Of a DNA stretch of 64,000 bases, positions 7,873-16,414 are shown one piece after another. This stretch comes from Agrococcus sediminis (GTDB lineage: Bacteria; Actinomycetota; Actinomycetes; Actinomycetales; Microbacteriaceae), in assembly GCF_007923295.1 (NCBI RefSeq), contig NZ_VOIR01000011.1:186001-250000 (forward strand), in the 5' to 3' direction. The position numbers and the translations under genes are program-made. Positions within the stretch are counted from its first letter, which is position 1, and the number at the start of each line of letters is the position of its first letter. The notes beneath the pieces were generated by a model that did no database searches, was not told the origin of the DNA, and saw only the letters and a program-made list of their open reading frames with translations.

Positions 7873-8832
7873 TCAGTCCTCTCGGCGCGACTTGGGTCGC
7901 TTCGCGCGCGGCTGCTGCCGCTGGGTCTTGAGCTCGACCGACGGCTCCTCAGCCGCGGTCGCCTCGTCGATCGGAGGCAGGCCCATCCGCTGGCGCTTGC
8001 GGGCGAGGCGCGCCTCGCGGGCGAGCGCGGCCTCGGAGCCGGGCGTCGGCAGCTTGTTGATGATGATGAGCTGCTGCACGAGCGTGTAGATGTTCGAGAC
8101 GAGCCAGTAGAACATCGTGCCGAGCGGGAAGAGCCACGCCGACACGAGCAGGAAGACGGGGATGATGTACAGCAGGATCCGCTGCTGCTTGTACATCGGG
8201 GACTCCTTCATCGCGGGAGTCTGGTTCTTCGTCATGATCTGCAGCTGCGTGTAGAACTGCGTGACGACCATGATGAGCGTCAGGAGGATCGCCACCCCGA
8301 TGACCGGGAGGCTGCCCTCGGCGAAGCCGTCGGCCATCGTCATGTGCAGCGGCACGACGCCGAAGAGCGTCGATTCGCTGAAGAGCGTCGCGAGGCGCTC
8401 GGTCAGGAGCCCGACGCCCGGCATGCGGTTGTTGGCGTCGGTGAGCACCTGCACCAGGCCGAGGAAGATCGGCATCTGGATGAGCAGGGGGAGGCACGAG
8501 GCGAACGGGTTCGTTCCGGCCTTGCGGTAGGCCTCCATCGTCTCGCGCTGCATCGCCTCGCGGGAGAACTGATCCTTCTTGCCCTTGTACTTCTTCTGGA
8601 TGCGCTGGATCTCGGGCTGGATCTCGAGCGACTTGCGCGACGACACGATCTGCCGCACCGTCAGCGGGATCATCGCGCTGCGGATGACCAGCACGAGCCC
8701 GACGATCGACAGCACCCACGTGAGGCCGGACCCCGGGTCGCCGCCGAGCGCGGTCACGAGCGTGTGGAATCCGACCAGGATCGCCTCGATGACCCACTTG
8801 ATGGGCCACATCAGCAGGGCGAAGATGTCCAA
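7873..8832 (-). CDS. yidC: Membrane protein insertase YidC
   Basis: 319 residues from a TTG at 8832. This start is preferred over the longer in-frame extension to 8913 because AAGGAG lies about 10 bases upstream, it gives the usual N-terminus (DIFALLMWPIKWVIEAIL), and it avoids overlap with yidD. About five membrane segments are seen, with the conserved core FLGLVQVL and the C-terminal MFYWLVSNIYTLVQQ. The tail is basic (KRPKSRRED), typical for ribosome contact. It inserts and folds membrane proteins with or without Sec. Confidence 0.93.
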   Translation of the reverse strand: MDIFALLMWPIKWVIEAILVGFHTLVTALGGDPGSGLTWVLSIVGLVLVIRSAMIPLTVRQIVSSRKSLEIQPEIQRIQKKYKGKKDQFSREAMQRETMEAYRKAGTNPFASCLPLLIQMPIFLGLVQVLTDANNRMPGVGLLTERLATLFSESTLFGVVPLHMTMADGFAEGSLPVIGVAILLTLIMVVTQFYTQLQIMTKNQTPAMKESPMYKQQRILLYIIPVFLLVSAWLFPLGTMFYWLVSNIYTLVQQLIIINKLPTPGSEAALAREARLARKRQRMGLPPIDEATAAEEPSVELKTQRQQPRAKRPKSRRED

Positions 8833-8836
8833 GCTG

Positions 8837-9139
8837 TCACTGCTCCTTGTGAGCGAGGACGAACCCCGCCCGAGTCGTTGCGAGCCGCGGGTGCGGCTCT
8901 GGGATGTCGTCAACCCCGCCGGCCGCCCACGGGTGGCAGCGGAGGATGCGTCGAGCGCCCAACCAGATGCCGCGCACGACCCCGTGCTGCTGGATGGCCT
9001 GCAGGGTGTAGCTCGAGCAGCTGGGGTAGTAGCGGCACACGTCGCCGTAGAGCGGTGAGATCACCGCGCGGTAGGAGACGAGGATCGCGACGCAGATGTT
9101 GCGGGGCAGCAGCCTCAGCCTCTGCAGGCTCCGACTCAT
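8837..9139 (-). CDS. yidD: Membrane protein insertion efficiency factor YidD
   Basis: 100 residues. It shows the three-cysteine signature CRYYPSCSSYTLQA and RRILRCHPWAAGGVDD that define the family. ATG at 9139 overlaps the rnpA stop by four bases. It is thought to assist YidC-dependent insertion. The C-terminus (RLATTRAGFVLAHKEQ) is slightly extended. Confidence 0.93.
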   Translation of the reverse strand: MSRSLQRLRLLPRNICVAILVSYRAVISPLYGDVCRYYPSCSSYTLQAIQQHGVVRGIWLGARRILRCHPWAAGGVDDIPEPHPRLATTRAGFVLAHKEQ

Positions 9140-9462
9140 GACCGACGCACCAGCAGCGGCACGATGTCGGCCCTCAGTCTAGCGAAGTCGGCATCGGCGG
9201 CGGCAGGCAGTGCCCGGATGACGATGTCGGCCTGCTCGATCGCCGGCAGCTCGGCGCGCACGATCTCGCTCAGCCGTCGGCGCACCCGGTTGCGCACCAC
9301 CGCGTTGCCCACCTGCTTGGACACGATGAACCCGAAGCGGCTGACTGCCGCTTCGGGCTTCGCACGGTGCACCACCGCGACCTGGCAGCCCGCGCGGCGA
9401 CCAGAGCGCACGATGCGACGGAAGTCGTCGCCGCGCACGATCCGGTTCGCCTTCGCGAGCAC
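9136..9462 (-). CDS. rnpA: Ribonuclease P protein component
   Basis: 108 residues from GTG at 9462, giving VLAKANRIVRGDDFRRIVRSG, the usual N-terminus. The RNP motif RFGFIVSKQVGNAVVRNRVRRRLSEI is intact. It assists the RNase P RNA in 5-prime tRNA maturation. It lies eight bases downstream of rpmH, the universal rpmH-rnpA arrangement. Confidence 0.94.
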   Translation of the reverse strand: MLAKANRIVRGDDFRRIVRSGRRAGCQVAVVHRAKPEAAVSRFGFIVSKQVGNAVVRNRVRRRLSEIVRAELPAIEQADIVIRALPAAADADFARLRADIVPLLVRRS

Positions 9463-9470
9463 CTCGAGCG

Positions 9471-9608
9471 CTACGCCGAGAGCTCGGTGCGCCCCTTGGC
9501 GCGGCGGGCGGCCAGGATGGCGCGGCCTGCGCGGGTGCGCATGCGGAGGCGGAAGCCGTGCTTCTTGGCGCGGCGGCGGTTGTTCGGCTGGAACGTGCGC
9601 TTGCTCAT
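9471..9608 (-). CDS. rpmH: 50S ribosomal protein L34
   Basis: 45 residues: [20 protein letters not shown] followed by a basic tail ending in TELSA. GGGAGA lies about eight bases upstream of the ATG. First gene of the minus-strand operon rpmH-rnpA-yidD-yidC-jag-rsmG, divergent from dnaA. Confidence 0.97.
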   Translation of the reverse strand: MSKRTFQPNNRRRAKKHGFRLRMRTRAGRAILAARRAKGRTELSA

Positions 9609-9706
9609 GATGGATCTCCCGGTGTCCGGCGCGTGCGCGCCGCAAGTCGTGGCGGTCGAGCCGTCGGGCTCGACGATGTGCCGCAGACTCGTGCGGCAAC
9701 CTGACA

Positions 9707-9735
9707 ACCATACGCGAGGAGCGGCTCCCGGTCAA
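9707..9735 (-). promoter_or_regulatory. rpmH operon promoter
   Basis: On the minus strand TTGACC (9735-9730) and TATGGT (9712-9707) are separated by exactly 17 bases, a good sigma-70-type promoter about 100 bases upstream of rpmH. Confidence 0.65.
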
Positions 9736-9880
9736 CGGCGCCGGCCCGCGTTTCCCGCCACGCCGCCCGCGCTGCGATGGGACTTGCACGGCGTCCGCTA
9801 TGCGTGCAGACTCTATGAATCCGCGCCGCGGCAGGTGCCCGGGGAGCACCGCAGCCCGCGGACGACTCGTGCACAGCACC

Positions 9881-9889
9881 TGTGGATAA
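9881..9889 (-). promoter_or_regulatory. Perfect DnaA box upstream of dnaA
   Basis: TGTGGATAA, i.e. TTATCCACA on the minus strand, an exact DnaA box 54 bases upstream of the dnaA start. It suggests autoregulation of dnaA (inference). Confidence 0.75.
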
Positions 9890-9942
9890 TGGTGTGGAAT
9901 CGCATCCGCACCAACGATCCCACGCGAAGGAACCGCATCCCG

Positions 9943-11352
9943 ATGGCCCCGGACGAACGCACCGGACAGCTCTGGTCCTCCGTCCTGTCGACCCTTGTCG
10001 GCGATGCCCGGATTCCCCCGTCGTTGCGCGGATTCCTCGACCTCGTCGAGCCGCAGGGCGTGATGGGCGGCGACCTCTACCTCGAGGTGCCGAACGATCT
10101 CACGCGCGACATGCTCGAGCAGCGCCTCCGCCTCCCCATCACCGAGGCGCTTGTGGACAACGCTGTGGAGATCTCGTCGTTCAAGATCGTCGTGAACCCG
10201 CAGCTCGAGCACGAGGAGCCCCTCCCGGACGTCATCGACGACCCCGCCTCCGAGCCGGTCGTCGCGCCCGTCGCGAGCTACGAGCGGGAGCCGTCCGAGA
10301 TGTCGTCGCGTCGCGGCGACTCGCGCCTCAACCCCAAGTACGTCTTCGACAACTTCGTCATCGGCGGCTCGAACCGCTTCGCGCACGCCGCGGCGCTCGC
10401 CGTCGCCGAGACGCCGGCCAAGGCCTACAACCCACTGTTCATCTACGGCGACTCCGGTCTCGGCAAGACGCACCTGCTCCACGCCATCGGCCACTACGCC
10501 GAGGGCATGTACCCGGGCATCCGCGTGCGGTACGTGTCGAGCGAGGAGTTCACCAACGACTTCATCAACTCGATCGCCAACAACCTGAACCAGTCGTTCC
10601 AGCAGCGCTACCGCGACGTCGACGTGCTGCTCATCGACGACATCCAGTTCCTGAAGGGCAAGGAGTCGACGCAGGAGGCGTTCTTCCACACCTTCAACAC
10701 GCTGCACGACCACAACAAGCAGGTCGTCATCACCTCGGATGTCGCGCCGAAGCACCTCCAGGGCTTCGAGGAGCGCATGGTCAGCCGCTTCGAGTGGGGG
10801 CTCATCACCGACGTGACGGTGCCCGACGTCGAGACCAGGATCGCGATCCTGCGCAAGAAGGCGGAGGCGGAGCGGATCCAGATCCCCGCTGAGGTGCTGT
10901 CGGTCATCGCCGACAAGGTGCAGTCGAACATCCGCGAGCTCGAGGGCACGCTCATCCGCGTCACCGCGTTCGCGAGCCTCAACCGGCTGCCCGTGACGAT
11001 GGACCTCGCGCAGACGGTGCTGAAGGACCTCTTCTCCTTCGACGAGGAGGCGGTGGTGTCGCCGAGCGACATCATCAGCCACACCGCCGCGTACTTCCGG
11101 CTCAGCGTCGACGACCTGCACGGCTCCTCGCGCTCGCAGACGATCGCGCTCGCGCGCCAGATCGCCATGTACCTGTGCCGCGAGATGACGAGCATGTCGC
11201 TGCCGAAGATCGGGCAGCTGTTCGGCAACCGCGACCACACCACCGTGATGTACGCGAACAAGAAGATCGAGAAGCTCATGCAGGAGCGCCGCTCGGTCTA
11301 CACGCAGGTGACGGAGCTCACCTCGCGGATCCGGCAACGGGCCGGCGCGTAG
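9943..11352 (+). CDS. dnaA: Chromosomal replication initiator protein DnaA
   Basis: 469 residues. An N-terminal DnaB/DiaA-interaction region is followed by a short variable domain, then the AAA+ core starting at LNPKYVFDNFVIGGSNRFAH. Walker A is GDSGLGKTH and Walker B LLIDDIQFL. The C-terminal DNA-binding domain carries the box RDHTTVMYANKKIEKL. ATG at 9943 has GAAGG 12 bases upstream. Domain II is short compared with streptomycetes, as usual in this family. A consensus DnaA box also lies inside the gene at 10152-10160. Confidence 0.97.
   Translation: MAPDERTGQLWSSVLSTLVGDARIPPSLRGFLDLVEPQGVMGGDLYLEVPNDLTRDMLEQRLRLPITEALVDNAVEISSFKIVVNPQLEHEEPLPDVIDDPASEPVVAPVASYEREPSEMSSRRGDSRLNPKYVFDNFVIGGSNRFAHAAALAVAETPAKAYNPLFIYGDSGLGKTHLLHAIGHYAEGMYPGIRVRYVSSEEFTNDFINSIANNLNQSFQQRYRDVDVLLIDDIQFLKGKESTQEAFFHTFNTLHDHNKQVVITSDVAPKHLQGFEERMVSRFEWGLITDVTVPDVETRIAILRKKAEAERIQIPAEVLSVIADKVQSNIRELEGTLIRVTAFASLNRLPVTMDLAQTVLKDLFSFDEEAVVSPSDIISHTAAYFRLSVDDLHGSSRSQTIALARQIAMYLCREMTSMSLPKIGQLFGNRDHTTVMYANKKIEKLMQERRSVYTQVTELTSRIRQRAGA
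10152..10160 (-). promoter_or_regulatory. DnaA box inside dnaA
   Basis: TGTGGACAA is TTGTCCACA on the minus strand, a perfect match to the actinobacterial DnaA-box consensus. It could be chance within coding sequence or part of DnaA autoregulation. Confidence 0.45.
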
Positions 11353-11892
11353 GGGGCTCTTCGGGCGCTGGGGCTCTGCTCTGGGCTCATGAGACTGCTG
11401 CCTGTTGCAGCAGTGAGGGCTCGTGACGCGGGCGGCTTCGCCGCGCGCTCCTCGACCTTCTTGCCTGCGCGCTCAACGCCTCCGGCATTGAGCGCTCCGG
11501 CATGAACCCTCAACGTGCACTTCATGTGATGCGGGTGTGGACGCCGTCGGCGCGCCTGTGGACAGACCGGCCCGCTCCTGTGGACGGCGCCCCTGGGCGC
11601 ATCCGTCGTCGTCCACCGATCGCACATCGGCGCCCACAGCGGCTCAACATCTTGCACGGTTGTAGTTCCCGCCCATCGAGCCGCGAGGACGTGCAGGATC
11701 CACAGGTTGCACAGCGGTTATGAATGACAGGGTTCATGAGAAGAGGATCCGGCGAGTCGCCAACCATGAGCGGCCGGTGCCTGCAGACGACAGGAACCGC
11801 GATCTCGAGCCTGTGCCAGAATCGACAGCGCCGTGCGCTCCCTGCAGCTCGGACCGTCTCGCAGCGCCGCCGGCGCCCAAGGAGGACTCCCA
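11353..11892. other. Probable oriC (dnaA-dnaN intergenic region)
   Basis: 540 non-coding bases between dnaA and dnaN, the usual actinobacterial oriC position. Degenerate DnaA boxes occur at 11536-11544 (TGTGGACGC), 11557-11565 (TGTGGACAG), 11579-11587 (TGTGGACGG), 11609-11617 (TCGTCCACC) and 11696-11704 (GGATCCACA). The three TGTGGAC boxes lie about 21 bases apart. An 8-bp inverted repeat (GCGCTCAA 11469-11476 with TTGAGCGC 11488-11495) precedes them. The least G+C-rich stretch is near 11716-11755. No perfect TTATCCACA box is present. Confidence 0.75.
11418..11457 (+). repeat. Diverged copy of the palindromic element at oriC
   Basis: The ends GGCTCGTGACGCG and GCGCTCCTCGACC match the 45-bp element found at 24917-24961, but the central hairpin is different (GGCGGC-TTC-GCCGC). 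It lies between dnaA and the DnaA-box cluster. Confidence 0.6.
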
Positions 11893-13035
11893 GTGAAGTT
11901 CGTCATCAATCGCGATGTCTTCAGCGATGCCGTGTCGTTCGCCGTGAAGCTGCTCCCGCAGCGGCCCACGATGCCGATCCTCAGCGGCGTGCGCATCGAG
12001 TCCACCTCCGAGGGCGTCGTCTTCTCGTCCTTCGACTTCGAGTCCTCCGCCCGCACCACGGTGTCGGCGGATGTCGAGGGCGAGGGCGTCGTGCTCGTCT
12101 CCGGCCGTCTGCTGAGCGACATCGCCGCGAAGCTGCCGCAGCGCGAGGTGCGCGTCGAGGACGACGGCACCAAGGTGACGGTGCGCTGCGGCAACGCGCA
12201 GTTCTCGCTCGCCAAGATGCCGCTCGAGGAGTACCCGACCGTGCCGACGGTCGAGGGCCGCACGGGCGTCGTCGAGGGCAAGGCCTTCGCCGAGGCGATC
12301 TCGCAGGTCGCCATCTCGGCATCGCGCGAGGACGTCACGCCCGTCATCACGGGTGTGCAGCTCGAGGCGACCGACCACACGCTCACGCTCATCGCGACCG
12401 ACCGCTACCGCGTCTCGGTGCGCTCGATCCAGTGGGACGCCGGCGACGCGACCGAGGCGATCACGTCGCTCGTCCCCGCCCGCACCCTCGTCGAGGTCGG
12501 CCGCACGTTCGGCGGCGCCGAGCGCATCGAGATCACCATGAGCGAGGCGGGGGAGCGGCAGCAGATCGCCTTCTCGACCGCCGACCGCACCGTCACGAGC
12601 CTGCTCATCAAGGGCAACTACCCGCCGGTGCGCCGACTGTTCCCCGAGCAGACCGACCACCACGCCGTGGTCAGCACCTCCGAGCTCGTCGACGCCACGC
12701 GCCGCGTGCAGCTCGTGCTCGACGCCGAGGCGGCGATCCGCTACACGTTCAGCGAGGGCCAGGTGCAGCTCGAGGCGATCGGCTCCGAGCAGGCGCAGGC
12801 GACCGAGACCATCGACGCGGTGCTCGAGGGCGACGACATCGTGCTCTCGATCAAGCCGCAGCTGCTGATCGACGGCATCCAGGCGACGCACTCCGAGTTC
12901 GTGCGCGTCTCGTTCACGCACTCCGAGAACACCAACAAGCCCGGCCCCATGCTCATCCGCGGCCAGACGTCGCGCGACGACGCCGAGGCGACCGACTTCA
13001 AGTACCTGCTGCAGCCCAACCTGCTGCTGCGCTGA
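11893..13035 (+). CDS. dnaN: DNA polymerase III beta subunit (sliding clamp)
   Basis: 380 residues starting at a GTG (VKFVINRDVFSDAVSF) with AAGGAGG at 11879-11885. It contains the beta-clamp signatures LPQRPTMPILSGVRIE and TDRYRVSVRS, and ends in the usual KYLLQPNLLLR. It tethers DNA polymerase III to DNA. It is followed by gnd and recF on the same strand. Confidence 0.96.
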   Translation: MKFVINRDVFSDAVSFAVKLLPQRPTMPILSGVRIESTSEGVVFSSFDFESSARTTVSADVEGEGVVLVSGRLLSDIAAKLPQREVRVEDDGTKVTVRCGNAQFSLAKMPLEEYPTVPTVEGRTGVVEGKAFAEAISQVAISASREDVTPVITGVQLEATDHTLTLIATDRYRVSVRSIQWDAGDATEAITSLVPARTLVEVGRTFGGAERIEITMSEAGERQQIAFSTADRTVTSLLIKGNYPPVRRLFPEQTDHHAVVSTSELVDATRRVQLVLDAEAAIRYTFSEGQVQLEAIGSEQAQATETIDAVLEGDDIVLSIKPQLLIDGIQATHSEFVRVSFTHSENTNKPGPMLIRGQTSRDDAEATDFKYLLQPNLLLR

Positions 13036-13064
13036 CCGGCACCGCCGGACGAGGGAGCGTCATC

Positions 13065-13946
<882 letters not shown>

Positions 13947-15041
13947 GTGCGCGTCAGCCGACTCGCGCTGACCGACTTCCGCAACTACGAGGCGGCGGAT
14001 GTCGCCTTCGAGCCCGGCGCCAACCTGCTGGTCGGCCGCAACGGCCAGGGCAAGACCAACATGGTGGAGTCGCTCGTCTGGATCGCGACCGGCTCCAGCC
14101 ACCGCGTCCCGACCGACGTGGCCCTCATCCGGGCCGGCGAGCAGCGCGCGATCGTGCGCTGCACGGTGACGAACGACGAGCGCAGCTTCCAGCTCGACGT
14201 CGAGCTCAACGCCCGAGGTGCCAACCGCGCGCAGGCCAACGGGCAGTCGGTGCGCATCCGCGACCTGCCCCGCTACCTGCAGGCGGTGCTCTTCAGCCCC
14301 GAGGATCTGCAGCTGGTGCGCGCCGATCCCGCCGGGCGCCGCCGCTTCCTCGACGAGCTGTCGGTCATGCGCGCACCGCGCCTCGCCGGCGTGCACAGCG
14401 ACCTCGACCGGGTGCTCAAGCAGCGCAACTCGCTGCTGAAGAGCGCTCGCGCCGCGCGGCTGCGGCCCGACGACCTCTCGACGCTCGAGGTGTGGGACGG
14501 CCGGCTCGTCGAGCTCGGCCTCGAGGTGCTGCGCACGCGGCAGGCGCTCGTCGCCGACCTCGCCCCGCACGTCGACGCCGCGTACCGGCTCGTCGCGGGC
14601 GACGAGCACGAGGCGCGCATCGCGCTCGTCACCAACGTGCCCGACTCGGCCGAGGCGTTCCACGCGCTGCTCGCCGAGCGGCGCCGCGACGAGCTCGACC
14701 GCGGCGTGAGCCTCGTGGGGCCGCACCGCGACGACCTCGAGCTGCAGCTCAACGACCTGCTCGCCCGCCACTACGCGAGCCATGGCGAGTCGTGGTCGTT
14801 CGCCCTCGCGCTGCGCCTCGCCTCGGCCGAGCTGCTGCGCGACGGCTCGGGCGGCGATCCGGTGATGATCCTCGACGACGTCTTCGCCGAGCTCGACGCG
14901 GGCCGGCGGCAGCGGCTCGCTGAGGCGGCCGGCGGCTTCGAGCAGGTGCTCATCACCGCCGCCGTCGAGGACGACGTGCCCGAGGCGCTCCGCCACCACC
15001 GCATCCGGATCGACCGGGGCACGGTGGTCGAGGATGCGTGA
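13947..15041 (+). CDS. recF: DNA replication and repair protein RecF
   Basis: 364 residues from a GTG immediately after the gnd stop. Walker A is GRNGQGKTN in LLVGRNGQGKTNMVESL. VLFSPEDLQLVRADPAGRRRFLD is a RecF block, and the ABC signature with Walker B is visible near the C-terminus (MILDDVFAELDAGRRQRL). It helps load RecA at single-strand gaps. The stop overlaps the dciA start by eight bases. Confidence 0.95.
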   Translation: MRVSRLALTDFRNYEAADVAFEPGANLLVGRNGQGKTNMVESLVWIATGSSHRVPTDVALIRAGEQRAIVRCTVTNDERSFQLDVELNARGANRAQANGQSVRIRDLPRYLQAVLFSPEDLQLVRADPAGRRRFLDELSVMRAPRLAGVHSDLDRVLKQRNSLLKSARAARLRPDDLSTLEVWDGRLVELGLEVLRTRQALVADLAPHVDAAYRLVAGDEHEARIALVTNVPDSAEAFHALLAERRRDELDRGVSLVGPHRDDLELQLNDLLARHYASHGESWSFALALRLASAELLRDGSGGDPVMILDDVFAELDAGRRQRLAEAAGGFEQVLITAAVEDDVPEALRHHRIRIDRGTVVEDA

Positions 15042-15528
15042 GCTCGCGCAGAGCGAGCCGGAGCGCGTGTGGCTGCGGCTCAAGGCCAAGTTCGGCGACC
15101 CCGAGCTCGTCTCGCGCGACGGCCGCCGCCGCTCGCGCCGGGACCCGGATGCGTCGGTGCCGTTCGGCAAGGGCCGCGACCCGCACGCGCTCGGCGACGT
15201 GCTGGGCGGCTTCGCCGCGGATCGCGGCTGGACGGCGACGCTCGCGCGCGCCGACGTGATGGCCCACTGGCCGGAGCTCGTGGGGGAGGAGAACGCCGGG
15301 CGCACCGAGCCGGTCTCCTTCGACGACGGCGTGCTGACGGTGCGGTGCGCGTCGACCGCGTGGACCATGCAGATGCGGATCCTGCGCGCGGAGACGACCA
15401 CGCGCATCCTCGCCCGCTTCCCCGAGTGCGGCCTCGAGTCGGTGCGCTTCATCGGGCCCGACCTGCCGAGCTTCTCGCGCGGCCGCCGGTCGGTGCCGGG
15501 GCGCGGCCCGCGCGACACCTGGGGATAG
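15034..15528 (+). CDS. dciA: DUF721 protein, DciA-like helicase loader/operator
   Basis: 164 residues. The conserved DUF721 core is visible as GWTATLARADVMAHWPELVG, then GVLTVRCASTAWTMQMRIL and the end region GLESVRFIGPDLPSF. DciA proteins interact with the replicative helicase in bacteria without DnaC. It starts inside the recF end and is the last gene of the dnaN-recF group before the inserted sugar-acid module. Confidence 0.85.
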   Translation: MRELAQSEPERVWLRLKAKFGDPELVSRDGRRRSRRDPDASVPFGKGRDPHALGDVLGGFAADRGWTATLARADVMAHWPELVGEENAGRTEPVSFDDGVLTVRCASTAWTMQMRILRAETTTRILARFPECGLESVRFIGPDLPSFSRGRRSVPGRGPRDTWG

Positions 15529-15564
15529 CGGGCTCGCGGGATCCCCGGGGCCGTCGGGATACGC

Positions 15565-15580
15565 TGTCTGACACCTGATC
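15565..15580. promoter_or_regulatory. Putative GntR operator, copy 1
   Basis: TGTCTGACACCTGATC lies 15 bases upstream of the GntR-family start. The same 16-mer with two differences recurs at 16357-16372 before the kinase gene. A pair of near-identical motifs before the regulator and its neighbour fits an operator for that regulator (inference). Confidence 0.55.
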
Positions 15581-15595
15581 CGGGGAAGGACTCGC

Positions 15596-16294
15596 ATGCC
15601 ACGGCCATCGCGCACCCACGACGCCGTCGACCAGCTGCTCGACGCGATCATCGCCGGCCGGCTCACCGCGGGCGAGCGGCTCCCGCCGGAGGGGCAGCTG
15701 GCGACCGAGTTCGGCGTCTCGCGGCTCACGATGCGTGAGGCCGTGCGGCTGCTGCAGGCGCAGGGCGTCATCGTGCAGGTGCCGGGCAGCCGGCACCGCA
15801 TCGCGCCGGTGTCGGAGTGGACCGGCATGGATGCGGTGGTGCGGCACGCGCGCAGCGCCGGCCAGCGCCGCACGTCGTCGCTCGAGCTGCTCGAGGTGCG
15901 CATGATGATCGAGAGCGGCGCCGCGCAGCTCGCCGCCGAGCGCCGCACGGGCGCGCACCTGGCCGAGCTCGAGGACGCCCTCGCGCGCATGGAGCAGTAC
16001 CACGAGGCGGGCGAGCTCGACGCCTTCGTCGCCGCCGACCTCGAGTTCCACGACGTCGTGCTGCACGCGGCCGACAACCGCATCCTCGTCGCGGCGCTCC
16101 TGCCGCTCACCTCGATGCTCACCGAGACGCGCGCCGAGACGAGCCAGGTGCCCGAGATCCGGCAGCACGCGATCGACGAGCACCGCAAGGTGCTCGAGGC
16201 CATCCGCGCCGGCGTGCCGTCGGCGGCGCGCGAGGCGATGGCGAGCCACATGGTGCAGACGCGCGACGACCTGCTCTCGCTCGTCCTCGACTGA
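15596..16294 (+). CDS. GntR-family (FadR subfamily) transcriptional regulator
   Basis: 232 residues. The N-terminal winged helix-turn-helix reads LLDAIIAGRLTAGERLPPEG followed by LATEFGVSRLTMREAVRLLQ. The C-terminal FCD ligand-binding domain has the metal-site pattern (residues near EVRMMIESGAA, DLEFHDVVLHAADN and EHRKVLEAI). ATG at 15596 follows GGAAGGA. Members of this group sense small acids. The adjacent DUF1537 kinase and dehydrogenase suggest a tetronate-type effector (inference). Confidence 0.9.
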   Translation: MPRPSRTHDAVDQLLDAIIAGRLTAGERLPPEGQLATEFGVSRLTMREAVRLLQAQGVIVQVPGSRHRIAPVSEWTGMDAVVRHARSAGQRRTSSLELLEVRMMIESGAAQLAAERRTGAHLAELEDALARMEQYHEAGELDAFVAADLEFHDVVLHAADNRILVAALLPLTSMLTETRAETSQVPEIRQHAIDEHRKVLEAIRAGVPSAAREAMASHMVQTRDDLLSLVLD

Positions 16295-16327
16295 CCGACG
16301 GGCGGCCTCCGACACTCCGGGCCGGAG

Positions 16328-16372
16328 TTGACACGGCGCGCCGTCGTCCCCGACCATGTCTGATATCTGATC
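16328..16372 (+). promoter_or_regulatory. Promoter/operator region of the kinase gene
   Basis: A consensus -35 hexamer TTGACA lies at 16328-16333. The operator-like 16-mer TGTCTGATATCTGATC follows at 16357-16372, where the -10 and start site are expected. It differs from the 15565 copy at two positions. A GntR repressor bound here would block initiation (inference). Confidence 0.55.
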
Positions 16373-16414
16373 TGCGCATGCCGTCGCGCCGATCCCGCGG
16401 ACGAGGGAGTTCAC

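Larger units (their letters stand above)
9609..9942. other. Divergent rpmH/dnaA control region
   Basis: 334 bases without a gene. It contains the rpmH promoter (9707-9735), a perfect DnaA box (9881-9889) and a short hairpin CCGCAGACTCGTGCGG (9681-9696) in the rpmH leader. I see no confident -35/-10 pair for dnaA. Confidence 0.7.
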
